64,000 nucleotides of DNA. Origin: Streptomyces sp. PR69 (GTDB taxonomy: Bacteria; Actinomycetota; Actinomycetes; Streptomycetales; Streptomycetaceae). The stretch lies in NCBI RefSeq assembly GCF_026420845.1, contig NZ_JAOWCB010000009.1, forward strand, positions 180,060-244,059, written 5' to 3'. Within the stretch, counting starts at the first letter, position 1. Every line of letters begins with the position of its first letter. The notes beneath the pieces were generated by a model that worked only from the letters and a program-made list of their open reading frames with translations, did not search any database and was not told the origin of the DNA. The position numbers and the translations under genes are program-made. Shown one piece after another: positions 1 to 8,089 of the stretch.

Positions 1-1178
1 CCCTCCACACGTACATCGGCAGGCTGCGCACCGCTCTCGCGCCCTGCGGCCTGAGCGTGGCCACCCGGCAGAACGGATACGCCGTCGAGGGGCCCTACGA
101 CCTCGACGTGCCGCGCTTCACCCGGCTGGTGAGACAGGCCTCGACGGAGCAGGGCCCGGCGGAGCGGCTGCGGCTGTACGACCGGGCCCTTGGCCTGTGG
201 CGCGGACCCCTCCTCGCCGATCTGGCGGACGACCGGCTGCGCGACCGGCTCGGCGGCCCGCTGGACGAACTGCGGCTGACCGCGCTGGAAGAGCGCGCCG
301 GCATCCAGCTCACCCTGGGGCTGCACGACCGCGTCGCCGCCGAACTCGCCGCCGCGTGCACGGCCCACCCCCAGCGGGAGCGGCTCGTCGCCGCCCGGAT
401 GACCGCCCTCTACCGCGCCGGACGGCAGGCGGACGCCCTGGAGCTGTACGACGCCACCCGGCAGCGGCTGGCCGGCGCCCTCGGCGTCGACCCGGGCCCC
501 GAACTGCGCACCCTCCACACGCGCATGCTCCGCGGCGACCACCGCCTCGACCGCCCGCCCGCCCCCGTGTACGCCGTACGGGTCGGCGACGAGTGGCTGC
601 CGTGGACCACCAGCGGCCATCCGGCGCTCGAACTGTGCAACACCTACGCCGGCTGGGGCGCGGCGAGCAGCCTGCCCGGCTCCGAGTGGCTGCGGCGGTA
701 CAGCACGCTCGCCGTGTGGGCCGGGCATCTGGACCTGGCCGGCCGGAGCACCGTGGACGGGCTGCTGGACCGCGCCCGGCAGCACCCCGGGGAGGCGGCC
801 GCCGCCCTGGACGAGGCGCGGGAGTTCCGTGCCCGGCTGTACGCCTGCCTGACCGCGCCCGACGACGTCGGCGCGTTCACGGCCGTCGCCAGAACCGCGG
901 AGGCCGCCGCACGGCACGCCTCCTTCACCCGCGGCGGCGACGGCCTGGGCGTCTGGCGGATCTCCCCGTCCGCCGGGCTGCGCCTGCCTCTGTACGCGGC
1001 GGCCCTCAGCGCCGCGGAACTCCTCGCCGGCCCGCAGCGCTTCACCGTCCGCGTCTGCCCCGGCGACCACTGCGGTTGGCTGTTCCCCGGCGCCGGGGGC
1101 CGCCGCCGCTGGTGCTCCCTGGCCACCTGCGGCACGGCGGAGGCCTGCGGCGGACGCGCGGACGCCGCCCCGAGCTGA
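1..1178 (+). CDS. SARP/BTAD regulator fused to ABATE-CGNR zinc finger (5' partial)
   Basis: The reading frame is open from base 3, so the 5' end lies outside the window. The first visible residues (LHTYIGRLRTAL, then a GYAV turn) match the end of a SARP-type winged-helix DNA-binding domain. A bacterial transcriptional activation (BTAD) helical domain follows to about base 540 (VDPGPELRTLHTRML). The C-terminal half (about bases 600-1150) looks like an ABATE domain (SGHPALELCNTY) ending in a CGNR-type zinc finger with CGWLF, RRWCS and TCG. The signature is altered: where the family has CGNR, this protein has CGTA. SARP proteins activate secondary-metabolite genes; what the ABATE/zinc-finger half senses is unknown. 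SARP-BTAD followed by ABATE-CGNR is an unusual fusion. The stop is TGA at 1176. Confidence 0.8.
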   Translation, partial: LHTYIGRLRTALAPCGLSVATRQNGYAVEGPYDLDVPRFTRLVRQASTEQGPAERLRLYDRALGLWRGPLLADLADDRLRDRLGGPLDELRLTALEERAGIQLTLGLHDRVAAELAAACTAHPQRERLVAARMTALYRAGRQADALELYDATRQRLAGALGVDPGPELRTLHTRMLRGDHRLDRPPAPVYAVRVGDEWLPWTTSGHPALELCNTYAGWGAASSLPGSEWLRRYSTLAVWAGHLDLAGRSTVDGLLDRARQHPGEAAAALDEAREFRARLYACLTAPDDVGAFTAVARTAEAAARHASFTRGGDGLGVWRISPSAGLRLPLYAAALSAAELLAGPQRFTVRVCPGDHCGWLFPGAGGRRRWCSLATCGTAEACGGRADAAPS

Positions 1179-1184
1179 AATCCT

Positions 1185-1224
1185 GGAACGGCGGACAACC
1201 CGGAACGGCGGACAACCCGGAACA
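1185..1224. repeat. 17-bp tandem repeat after the SARP-like gene
   Basis: The 17-base unit GGAACGGCGGACAACCC occurs at 1185-1201 and 1202-1218, then a partial unit begins (GGAACA). It fills most of the gap between the SARP-like stop and the universal stress protein. No stem-loop is evident, and its function is unknown. Confidence 0.7.
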
Positions 1225-1253
1225 GCCGGCCGAGTCATGCGACGGAGGCACAG

Positions 1254-2138
1254 ATGGCGCGCCCGATCACCGCGGGGGTCGACGGATCCGACGAGAGCCT
1301 GGACGCGGCCGACTGGGCCGCCGACGAGGCCGCGCGCCGCGGGCTCCCGCTGCGACTGCTGCACGCCTGGCTCTGGCAGCCGCTCGACCTGCCGATCGCC
1401 CAGGACCGGGAAGCCCAGGCCCGGTGGGCCCAGAGTGTCGTCGATGACGCGGAGACCCGCGTGTGGGCCCGGCGGCCCGGACTGTCCGTCTCCGCCAAAG
1501 TCGTCTCCGACACGGCCGTCGCGGCGCTGCTCGCCGCGGCCGAGGAGTCCGAGATGCTGGTGCTCGGCTCCCGCGGCCGCGGCGCGCTCGTCGGTTTCCT
1601 CGTCGGCTCGTACGGACAACAGGTGATCGCCTCGGCGAAACGGCCCGTCGTCGCCGTCCGCGCGGGCCAGAGCGGCCCCCCGGACGAGCCGGGCCCGCCC
1701 GCGGGCGGGGTGGTCACCGTCGGACAGCAGGGAACGCCGGAGGACAGCGCCGCCGTGCTGCGCTTCGCCTTCGAGACCGCCGCCGCCCGCGGCGCGACCG
1801 TACGGGCCGTACGGGCCTGGGCGCTGCCGCCGGTCCACGCCCTCGGCGCGGACGCGCTGCGCGCCGCCGACGAGGCCGGCGGCCTGGTGGAGCTGGAGCA
1901 GCGCAGACTGGCCGAGGCACTGGGCCCCTGGCGCAAGCGCTTCCCCGAGGTGCCGGCGGTCGAGCATGTCGAGATGGGCAGCGCGGCCGAGGTGCTGCTC
2001 ATGGCCTGCGCCGGAGCCCGGCTCGCCGTGGTGGGCCGACGGGTCCGCCGCTCACCGGTCGGCGGCCGCATCGGCTCGGTGGCCCACGCCGCCCTGCATC
2101 TGGCCCCCTGCCCCGTCGCCGTCGTCCCGCACGACTGA
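1254..2138 (+). CDS. Universal stress protein, tandem UspA domains
   Basis: This 294-residue protein has two UspA domains, residues about 1-140 and 150-294. The first opens with ITAGVDGSDES and has the ATP-binding type motif GSRGRG..VGFLVGS followed by KRPVVAVR. The second ends with VVGRRVRRS..GGRIGSVAH and CPVAVVPHD, a weaker nucleotide-binding loop. Tandem-domain USPs of about 290 residues are common in actinobacteria and are linked to hypoxia, dormancy and redox stress. The ATG is preceded by GGAGG at about 6 nt. It lies between a regulator and a flavoprotein on the same strand but has its own leader. It is expected to be cytosolic; no client can be named from sequence. Confidence 0.9.
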   Translation: MARPITAGVDGSDESLDAADWAADEAARRGLPLRLLHAWLWQPLDLPIAQDREAQARWAQSVVDDAETRVWARRPGLSVSAKVVSDTAVAALLAAAEESEMLVLGSRGRGALVGFLVGSYGQQVIASAKRPVVAVRAGQSGPPDEPGPPAGGVVTVGQQGTPEDSAAVLRFAFETAAARGATVRAVRAWALPPVHALGADALRAADEAGGLVELEQRRLAEALGPWRKRFPEVPAVEHVEMGSAAEVLLMACAGARLAVVGRRVRRSPVGGRIGSVAHAALHLAPCPVAVVPHD

Positions 2139-2206
2139 CGGGCCGCCGCCGAGGCGCCCCCTTCGTCCGCCGTTAGCCGCCGCGGAGAACGGGAAAACTC
2201 GATGAT

Positions 2207-3775
2207 ATGGCGGAAGAACGGCACGTACTCGACACGTCGTACTGGATGACCGACACCCCCACGACGGAGTACCCGCCGCTCTCCGCGGACACCACCGCGG
2301 ACGTCGCCGTGATCGGCGCGGGCATCGCCGGGCTGTGCACCGCCTGGGAGCTGACCAGCGCGGGGCTGGACGTCATCGTCCTGGAGGCGGACCGCATCGC
2401 CTCCGGCGTCAGCGGGCACACCACGGCCAAGCTGACCTCCCTGCACGGCCTCGCCTACTCCCGCATCGAAGCCGAGCACGGCCCCGGCGCCGGCGAGCTG
2501 TACGCCCTGGCGCAGGAGGACGCGCTCGACCACACCGCCGCGCTGTGCCGGCGGCTGCACATCGACGCCCAGCTCGAACGCGTCCCGGCCCACACCTATG
2601 TCATGGACCGGGACCGTGAGCGCGAGATCGCCGCGGAAGCCGAGGCCGCCGCGAAGGCCGGGCTCGACGTCACCCTCACCGCCGAGACCGAACTGCCGTT
2701 CCCCGTCGCCGCGGCCGTGCGCGCGGAAGGCCAGCTCCAGTTCCACCCGCGCGCCTTTCTGCTCGCGCTGGCGGAGCGGACCGCGGAGGCAGGCGCACGC
2801 ATCTGCGAACGGACCCGCGTCACCGCCCTGCACGACGGACGGCGATGCCGCCTAGCCACGGGCGACGGAGCGCATGTCGAAGCCCGTGACGCGGTCGTCG
2901 CCGTCGGCTATCCGGCCTTCGACCGCTCCCTGCTCAGCACTCGCCTCAAGCCCCGCAGAGAACTGGTCATCGCCGCGCCCGTGCCCGTCTCCGAGGCCCC
3001 CACCGGCATGTACTTCAGCCCCGAGGACCGGGTCCGCTCACTGCGCGGCGCCCCTTACGACGAGCGGCGACGGCTGCTGATCGTCACCGGCGAGTCCTTC
3101 GAGCCCGGCGCGGGCGGCGTACAGGCCCGGCTCGCCCGCCTCGACGCCTGGGCGAGTGAACGCCTGCCGGGCTTCGCCGCGGCGGAGCGCGTCTACCGCT
3201 GGGCGGCGCAGGACAACGACTCCAGCGACCATCTGCCGTACGTCGGCCACATCCACCCCGGCACCCAGCACGTCTATGTGGCCACGGGCTTCGGCGGCTG
3301 GGGCATCAGCAACGGCGTGGCGGCCGGAAAACTGATCGCCGCCCATGTCGCGGGCCGCCCCAGGCCCCCCTGGACCGAGCTGTTCGACCCGCGACGGCTG
3401 CCGCACATACGTGAAACGGCGCAGATCGCCCGCTTCCAGACGGCCGTCGCACGCCACTACGCGGGTGACCGGCTGCACACCGGGCACATCGACTCGGCCG
3501 ACGCCGTGCCGCCCGGCACCGGCGAGATCGTCCGCCTCGGCCCCGGCCGCAAGCGCTGCGCCGTCTACCGCGACGAGACGGGCCGCGCCTCGGCCGTCGC
3601 CGCGCGCTGCACCCACGAGGGCTGCCTCGTGCAGTTCAACGACCTCGAACGGACCTGGGAGTGCCCCTGCCACGGCTCCCGCTTCGCCGTCGACGGCTCG
3701 GTGCTCCAGGGACCGGCGACCAGAGCGCTGGAGCCCCGCACGGCCGAGGGCGAGCCGGGGGCCCCGCCCGAGTGA
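2207..3775 (+). CDS. FAD-dependent oxidoreductase with C-terminal Rieske domain
   Basis: A 522-residue protein. The N-terminal part is a DadA/glycine-oxidase-like FAD fold with the dinucleotide motif VIGAGIAGL near residue 30 and LEADRIASG after the second strand. The last 90 residues form a Rieske [2Fe-2S] domain, with CTHEGC near residue 468 and CPCHGSRF near 487 supplying the two Cys-His pairs. This fusion is widespread in Actinobacteria, and its substrate (an amine or imine) is usually unassigned. No signal peptide is seen, so it is probably cytosolic. The ATG at 2207 has only weak purine-rich sequence upstream (GGAGAACGGGAAAA). It may be co-transcribed with the upstream stress protein, 68 nt away. 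Confidence 0.9.
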   Translation: MAEERHVLDTSYWMTDTPTTEYPPLSADTTADVAVIGAGIAGLCTAWELTSAGLDVIVLEADRIASGVSGHTTAKLTSLHGLAYSRIEAEHGPGAGELYALAQEDALDHTAALCRRLHIDAQLERVPAHTYVMDRDREREIAAEAEAAAKAGLDVTLTAETELPFPVAAAVRAEGQLQFHPRAFLLALAERTAEAGARICERTRVTALHDGRRCRLATGDGAHVEARDAVVAVGYPAFDRSLLSTRLKPRRELVIAAPVPVSEAPTGMYFSPEDRVRSLRGAPYDERRRLLIVTGESFEPGAGGVQARLARLDAWASERLPGFAAAERVYRWAAQDNDSSDHLPYVGHIHPGTQHVYVATGFGGWGISNGVAAGKLIAAHVAGRPRPPWTELFDPRRLPHIRETAQIARFQTAVARHYAGDRLHTGHIDSADAVPPGTGEIVRLGPGRKRCAVYRDETGRASAVAARCTHEGCLVQFNDLERTWECPCHGSRFAVDGSVLQGPATRALEPRTAEGEPGAPPE

Positions 3776-4148
3776 CCGCGCCCGTCCCGTAACCGGGCGC
3801 TCCGCCCCCAGACCCCCGGTCCTCAGACTCTCCCAGACTCCGTCCGGGGGTACCCCCACGGAGGTGTCCCCAACGGGCTGGGAAGTGGCTGCGCCACATC
3901 CCGGCCCCGCCGGCGATGGGGGCGCGGGGGCTGCGCTCTCAGCCTCGCCTGGGGGCACCCCTGGGGGCACCTCCCAGCGGTAGCTGGGGGAGGTAGCTGG
4001 GGGAGTTTGAGGCGCGCGGGTCCGGGGGCGGAGCCCCCGTAAAGCGGGGTCTGGGGGCGGAGCCCCCAGTTGCGGGAAGTGGGGGTCCCCCCCCCACGCC
4101 CCAGGGCGTAGGGGGAGGGGAGGGGGAAAACCCCCGCCGGACACGGCC
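3776..4148. repeat. G/C-rich convergent intergenic element (copy A)
   Basis: A 373-base gap between two converging genes, with no credible ORF. It holds several forms of the GGGGCTCCGCCCCCAGACCC module on both strands (for example near 3808, 4022 and 4055), polyC/polyG runs and a segment resembling GGGCTGGGAAGTGGCTGCG. The inverted modules can fold into strong hairpins, so the region probably ends transcription from both sides. Related sequence occurs at 6919, 38375, 43197 and 63755. Confidence 0.7.
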
Positions 4149-5459
4149 CTAGGCGCTCGGCGACGCCGACAGGACGTACGAGGCCGAAGCGGTGTCCACC
4201 GTCCCGCCCGGCGACGTCCCGGCAGGCCCGTACGTGTCCGTCCCGTCCACCGGACCACCGTCCTCCGTGGGCCCGCCGGGCGACTCGGTGCCCGGCGACT
4301 CGGTGCCCGGCGACTCGGTCGGCGATTCCGTCGGCGACGGGGAGGCCGGGGATTCCGTCGGCGAGGGGCAGACCTCACCCGGCGACGGCGTCACCGACTC
4401 GTACGGCGAGGGGCACGCCGAGGGCGAACCGGTGGGCGAGGCATCAGGCGAGGGCGACGGCGACGGCGGCGTGGTCGGCTTGTCCTTGTCACCGGTGTCG
4501 CCCTTTTCGCGGGCGAACCACTCGTCGTTCTCGAAGTCGATGAGGATGAAGACGTTCACCACCGTCGTCGACGGGGTGACCGCCACGGTCTTCGACGGGC
4601 TGTACGCGGGCCACGCCTCGCCTCTGCGCTGCGCGGAGCTCTTCAGCGCCTGCGGCGGGGTCAGCGGATTGCCGCAGGCGCACCGCACCCGCGGCACGCC
4701 CCGGTCGTCGACCAGGACGGCGGTGCCCGTCTGAAGCACCGACTGGTAGCTGGTGGCCCTGCCGTCCCGGTAGCCGTGGTTGGTCACGCGGGTGTCCGCC
4801 CGCAGCTGCACGGGGGTGAGAGAGCGCAGATAGTCGGGGACGGCGTCCGGCTGGATGTCCAGCACCGACGCGAACGCCCGGTTCTTGTCCGGCTGGTCCG
4901 TCAGAAACCGGATCTGCTGCTCCACATCGCAGCTGGAGACATTGCGCGTCCCGCCGTACACACCGGGCTCCGAGCCGTCCACCGTACGCGTCACACGGCC
5001 GTCGTCCTCCTCAGGGGAAGCGGGCGGGGGCGGCGGGGACGGCGACGGAGCGTCCTCATCCGCCGAGGATTCGGTGAAAGGGTCGGGGCCGGCCGAGCCG
5101 GCCGCCTGCAGGAACACCTCGTCCTGCCCGCCGTCGCCGCCGCCGCGGGTGAGGGCGACGGCCAGCACCGCCGCCACCACCACGGCGGCCGCGATGCCCG
5201 CCACGATGGGAACGGACCGCCACCAGGGCCGTCCGGGCCCCTGCCCGGGGCCGCCGGCCGGACCTCCGCCTTCTCCGCCCCCGCCTCCTCCGCCCCCGCC
5301 TCCTCCGCCCGTGCCGCCCGGCCCTCCCGGCCGCTCGGGCGGCGTCGAAGCCGGCGGCGGCGTGGGGCTCTGCTGTGTGGGCCCTTCCCGGGAGGGGCCC
5401 GAGAGAGGGCCGGAAGGGGGACCGGAGGGGCGGTCGGACGATGGGGGCTGGGAAGTCAC
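4149..5459 (-). CDS. Single-pass membrane protein, Pro/Ser-rich, DUF6777-like
   Basis: A 436-residue protein with a proline-rich cytoplasmic head (1-85) containing a run of 13 glycines. One membrane span follows (about 86-107, VPIVAGIAAAVVVAAVLAVAL), then an extracytoplasmic domain (about 118-330) and a tail of repeated ESPGTESP-like Ser/Thr/Pro units. The middle domain, beginning EVFLQAAGSAGPDPFTES and holding CDVEQQIRFL and VRCACGNPL, resembles the Streptomyces DUF6777 family as I remember it. Its three cysteines could form a disulfide. The start is GTG, with GGGAG about 11 nt upstream. The tail may be a wall-spanning linker. Function is unknown. Confidence 0.75.
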   Translation of the reverse strand: MTSQPPSSDRPSGPPSGPLSGPSREGPTQQSPTPPPASTPPERPGGPGGTGGGGGGGGGGGGEGGGPAGGPGQGPGRPWWRSVPIVAGIAAAVVVAAVLAVALTRGGGDGGQDEVFLQAAGSAGPDPFTESSADEDAPSPSPPPPPASPEEDDGRVTRTVDGSEPGVYGGTRNVSSCDVEQQIRFLTDQPDKNRAFASVLDIQPDAVPDYLRSLTPVQLRADTRVTNHGYRDGRATSYQSVLQTGTAVLVDDRGVPRVRCACGNPLTPPQALKSSAQRRGEAWPAYSPSKTVAVTPSTTVVNVFILIDFENDEWFAREKGDTGDKDKPTTPPSPSPSPDASPTGSPSACPSPYESVTPSPGEVCPSPTESPASPSPTESPTESPGTESPGTESPGGPTEDGGPVDGTDTYGPAGTSPGGTVDTASASYVLSASPSA

Positions 5460-5637
5460 GGGCCTCTACTCCCGACGTGTGGCAGAGCGGAACAGGGCGG
5501 ACAAAGCAAGAAACAGGCGCAATGTCAGTTTTTTCACTGTGTGCCCATTGTGTGCCTGTCCGTCATGGACCCCGCAAGCTGACGCGGTCGGCCCAGCCCG
5601 GCAAGCGAAGCCGCCGGCCGCTGCTTAGCGTGGCAGC
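5460..5637. promoter_or_regulatory. Divergent promoter region with TGTGTGCC direct repeats
   Basis: A 178-base divergent gap between the proline-rich membrane protein and the streptophobe gene. It contains an unusually A/T-rich patch (TCAGTTTTTTCACTG, near 5525-5540) followed by two direct TGTGTGCC copies about 11 bases apart, on the same helical face. These are plausible promoter and operator sequences, but no known regulator is recognised. Confidence 0.35.
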
Positions 5638-6918
5638 GTGAGCGCGCAGCAGACCCGGGACCGCAGCGGCGCCGGCCGTGCCGCCCACGGCTGGCCGCAG
5701 GCCCTCGCCGCGGTGCTCGCCGGGCTGGCCGCGATGGCCGTCACCGCGGCTCTCGGGCTGTGGGCGGCGGGCGCCACGGACCTTCCGGGCAACGCCTTCT
5801 GGCGGGTCGTCGCCGCCGTCCTGGTGATGGCCGTCGGCGGCGACGTCGCCTTCGCGGGGGAGGCCGGCGCCATCGCCGAGACCCGGGCGGACCTCACCGC
5901 CCTTCCGCTCACCGTCACCCTCGTCGGCGCCCTGACCGTCGCGGCCGGCTTTCTCCGGCCGCTGCGGCACCGGGCGGTCGCGGGCGCGAGAGAACTGGCC
6001 GACTGGGCGGCACGGCTCGGGGCGCTGTGGGTCCTCGCCCTCATCGGGCTGTGCGCCGCCGCCCGCTACTCCTTCGTGATCCCCGTCGACGACCCGACCG
6101 GGATCACGGACCTCTTCGACGCCACCCCCACGGTCGGCTTCCGCGCCGAGTACGCCCTCACCCTCGTCTACGGGCTGCTCTGGCTTGCGGGCGTGCTGGC
6201 CCTCGCCTTGCTCGTCTCCCGCGGAGCCCCGCTCCCGGCCCGCCTGGTGCGCTTTCAGGAGACCGTGCGCCCGGCGGCCTTCGCCATGGTGGCACTGCTT
6301 CTCGCCTGTGTGGCCGTCGGGCTGGTCGCCGGCTTCGTCGTGGCCGCGACGCGCGGCCATACGGCCGAGACCTTCGCCGTGATGCTGCTGGGACTGCCCA
6401 ACCTGATGTGGCTGAGCTTTACGCTGGGGCTCGGCGCGACCTGGGAGGGCCGGGTGGAGGGCCCGTTCGGACTGCCGATGCCGCAGGTGCTGGACCGGGT
6501 GCTGCGCACCGAGACCCCCGAGCTGTCCGAGCTGAATGTCGGCACGCTCGCCGAACACGACGGCCGGGTCTGGTGGCTGATCCCCGCGGCGGCGGTGCTG
6601 CTGCTGGCCGCGGCCGTCGTGATGGCGGTCCGCTCACCCGCGCGGATGCGGCTGTGGCAGCACGCCGTGCATCTGGCCGTGGCGCTCGTCCTCACCGTGC
6701 TGACGATCTGTCTGATCGCCCGTATCTCCGCGCAGTACGGCCTGTCGCTGCTGGGCATCGGGGACCTCGGAGGCGCACTCGGCGGCGAGGTGATCCTGCG
6801 GCCCCGGCTGTGGACCGCGCTCGGCCTGGCGGCGGCGTGGGGCCTGGTGGCCGGATTCCTCGGCGGCCTGCTCGCCCGCCCAGTCCACCGCCGAGGCGAG
6901 GCCCCCGCGCGCCGCTGA
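5638..6918 (+). CDS. Streptophobe family polytopic membrane protein
   Basis: A 426-residue hydrophobic protein with about ten predicted membrane segments, for example 22-46, 58-78, 95-115, 128-150, 178-202, 215-240, 250-270, 318-336, 350-375 and 395-418. Sequence and length fit the Streptomyces-restricted streptophobe family, whose function is unknown. The loop VIPVDDPTGITDLFDATP, between spans 4 and 5, is polar and probably extracytoplasmic. I saw no transporter signature or catalytic motif. The start is GTG at 5638, and the gene is transcribed away from the proline-rich membrane protein. It converges on the kinase operon through a repeat-type terminator region. Confidence 0.8.
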   Translation: MSAQQTRDRSGAGRAAHGWPQALAAVLAGLAAMAVTAALGLWAAGATDLPGNAFWRVVAAVLVMAVGGDVAFAGEAGAIAETRADLTALPLTVTLVGALTVAAGFLRPLRHRAVAGARELADWAARLGALWVLALIGLCAAARYSFVIPVDDPTGITDLFDATPTVGFRAEYALTLVYGLLWLAGVLALALLVSRGAPLPARLVRFQETVRPAAFAMVALLLACVAVGLVAGFVVAATRGHTAETFAVMLLGLPNLMWLSFTLGLGATWEGRVEGPFGLPMPQVLDRVLRTETPELSELNVGTLAEHDGRVWWLIPAAAVLLLAAAVVMAVRSPARMRLWQHAVHLAVALVLTVLTICLIARISAQYGLSLLGIGDLGGALGGEVILRPRLWTALGLAAAWGLVAGFLGGLLARPVHRRGEAPARR

Positions 6919-7072
6919 CATCGGGGCCCCGCCCCCAGACCCCCGGCCCTCAATCTCCCCCAGACTTCGTCCGGGAGGTGCCCCCAGACGGGCTGGATTT
7001 TCCAGCCCGTCCGGCGCTTGAGGACACAACGGAGTCTGGGGGTCCGGGGGCGGAGCCCCCGGAAGACGCGGG
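6919..7072. repeat. G/C-rich convergent intergenic element (copy B)
   Basis: A convergent gap filled by the same modules as copy A: CCCCGCCCCCAGACCCCC on one side, GGGGGCGGAGCCCCC on the other, and a central perfect stem-loop annotated separately. There is no coding sequence. Confidence 0.75.
6987..7011. terminator. Bidirectional stem-loop, 11-bp perfect stem
   Basis: GACGGGCTGGA at 6987-6997 pairs perfectly with TCCAGCCCGTC at 7001-7011 across a TTT loop. It lies between two converging stop codons, so it probably terminates both the streptophobe gene and the kinase operon. There is no long T-run, as is usual in Streptomyces. Confidence 0.7.
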
Positions 7073-8089
7073 TCAGGTCGCGTTCGGCCCGAACACCGGC
7101 CGCGCCCACCGCGGCGGCCCCGGCGGCGGGCTCACGCCCCCCGTCTCCACTCCGCCGCCGCGGACGTCCACCCTGGTCGGCGCATGCCTCTCCGGGCTCC
7201 CCGCCGCCCCCGCGCGGACCACCGCCGCGCGCAGTTCGCCGGCGAACTCCAGACATGACCCGTACCGCTCGTCGGGAGTCTTGGCGAGCGCCCGCTCCAG
7301 CACCGCGTCGACCTCCTGCGGCAGATCGGTCCGCTGCCCGGTCAACGGCGGCGGCGGATCGTACTGATGGGCCCACAGCAGCGCCAGATCGTCGTCGCGC
7401 TGGAACGGCGGGACCCCGGCCAGGGTCTCGTACACGACGCAGCCCAGACTGTAGACATCGCAGCGGCCGTCCACCGGCCGCCCCGAGATCTGCTCGGGCG
7501 CCACATAGTCCAGCGTCCCGACGAACTGGCCCACGGTGGTGAGCCCGGTGAGCGACAGGGACTTCTTCGTCAGCCCGAAGTCGGTCAGATAGACATGCTC
7601 CGGATGGTCCGGGTCCGTGCCCGCCGCGACCAGGATGTTGCCCGGCTTCACATCCCGGTGCACCAGGTCGTGGGCGTGCGCGGCGTCCAGTGCCGAGGCG
7701 ACCTGTGCGGCGATCCTGACCGCGGTGGCGGCGGGCAGCCGCCCCTGCCGGTCGAGCAGGGCGCGCAGATCCTGACCCGGCACATACCGCATCGCGATAT
7801 AGAGGATGCCGTCCGTCTCCCCGGCCTCGAAGACCGGCACGATATGCGGATGGTCGATCGCCGCGGCCACCCGCGACTCATGGGTGAACCGCTTGCGGAA
7901 GGTGTCGTTGCGGGCCAGCTCGGGCGCCAGCAGCTTGAGCGCGACGGTGCGTTCGAGGCGCAGATCGCGGGCCCGGTAGACCACGGCCATGCCGCCGCGG
8001 CCGATCTCGCGTTCCACGAGGTAGCCCGCGATCTGCTTTCCGATCAGGTCCGAGGGCCGCCCGGCCGCCGCGTGCGCCATGTCGTTCAC
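7073..8089 (-). CDS. Hanks-type Ser/Thr protein kinase (soluble)
   Basis: A 338-residue PknB-family kinase. Visible elements are the Gly-rich loop IGRGGMAVVY (29-38), the ATP lysine in VALKLL (Lys52), the catalytic loop HRDVKPGN (144-151), DFG (170-172) and GTLDYVAPEQ of the activation/P+1 region. The activation loop is rich in Ser/Thr (KKSLSLTGLTT), which suits autophosphorylation. There is no transmembrane helix and no PASTA domain. The C-terminus is a short Pro-rich tail. The GTG start overlaps the stop of the upstream gene as GTGA, so the two are translationally coupled; an internal ATG at 8080 is an alternative. The upstream FHA-ABC exporter is the likely substrate, by analogy with PknF and Rv1747 of Mycobacterium tuberculosis. 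Confidence 0.92.
   Translation of the reverse strand: MNDMAHAAAGRPSDLIGKQIAGYLVEREIGRGGMAVVYRARDLRLERTVALKLLAPELARNDTFRKRFTHESRVAAAIDHPHIVPVFEAGETDGILYIAMRYVPGQDLRALLDRQGRLPAATAVRIAAQVASALDAAHAHDLVHRDVKPGNILVAAGTDPDHPEHVYLTDFGLTKKSLSLTGLTTVGQFVGTLDYVAPEQISGRPVDGRCDVYSLGCVVYETLAGVPPFQRDDDLALLWAHQYDPPPPLTGQRTDLPQEVDAVLERALAKTPDERYGSCLEFAGELRAAVVRAGAAGSPERHAPTRVDVRGGGVETGGVSPPPGPPRWARPVFGPNAT

Noticed and set aside
1235..2833. 532-codon minus-strand frame across the universal stress protein
   Set aside because: It spans two forward genes and a ribosome-binding site, and its product is low in complexity.
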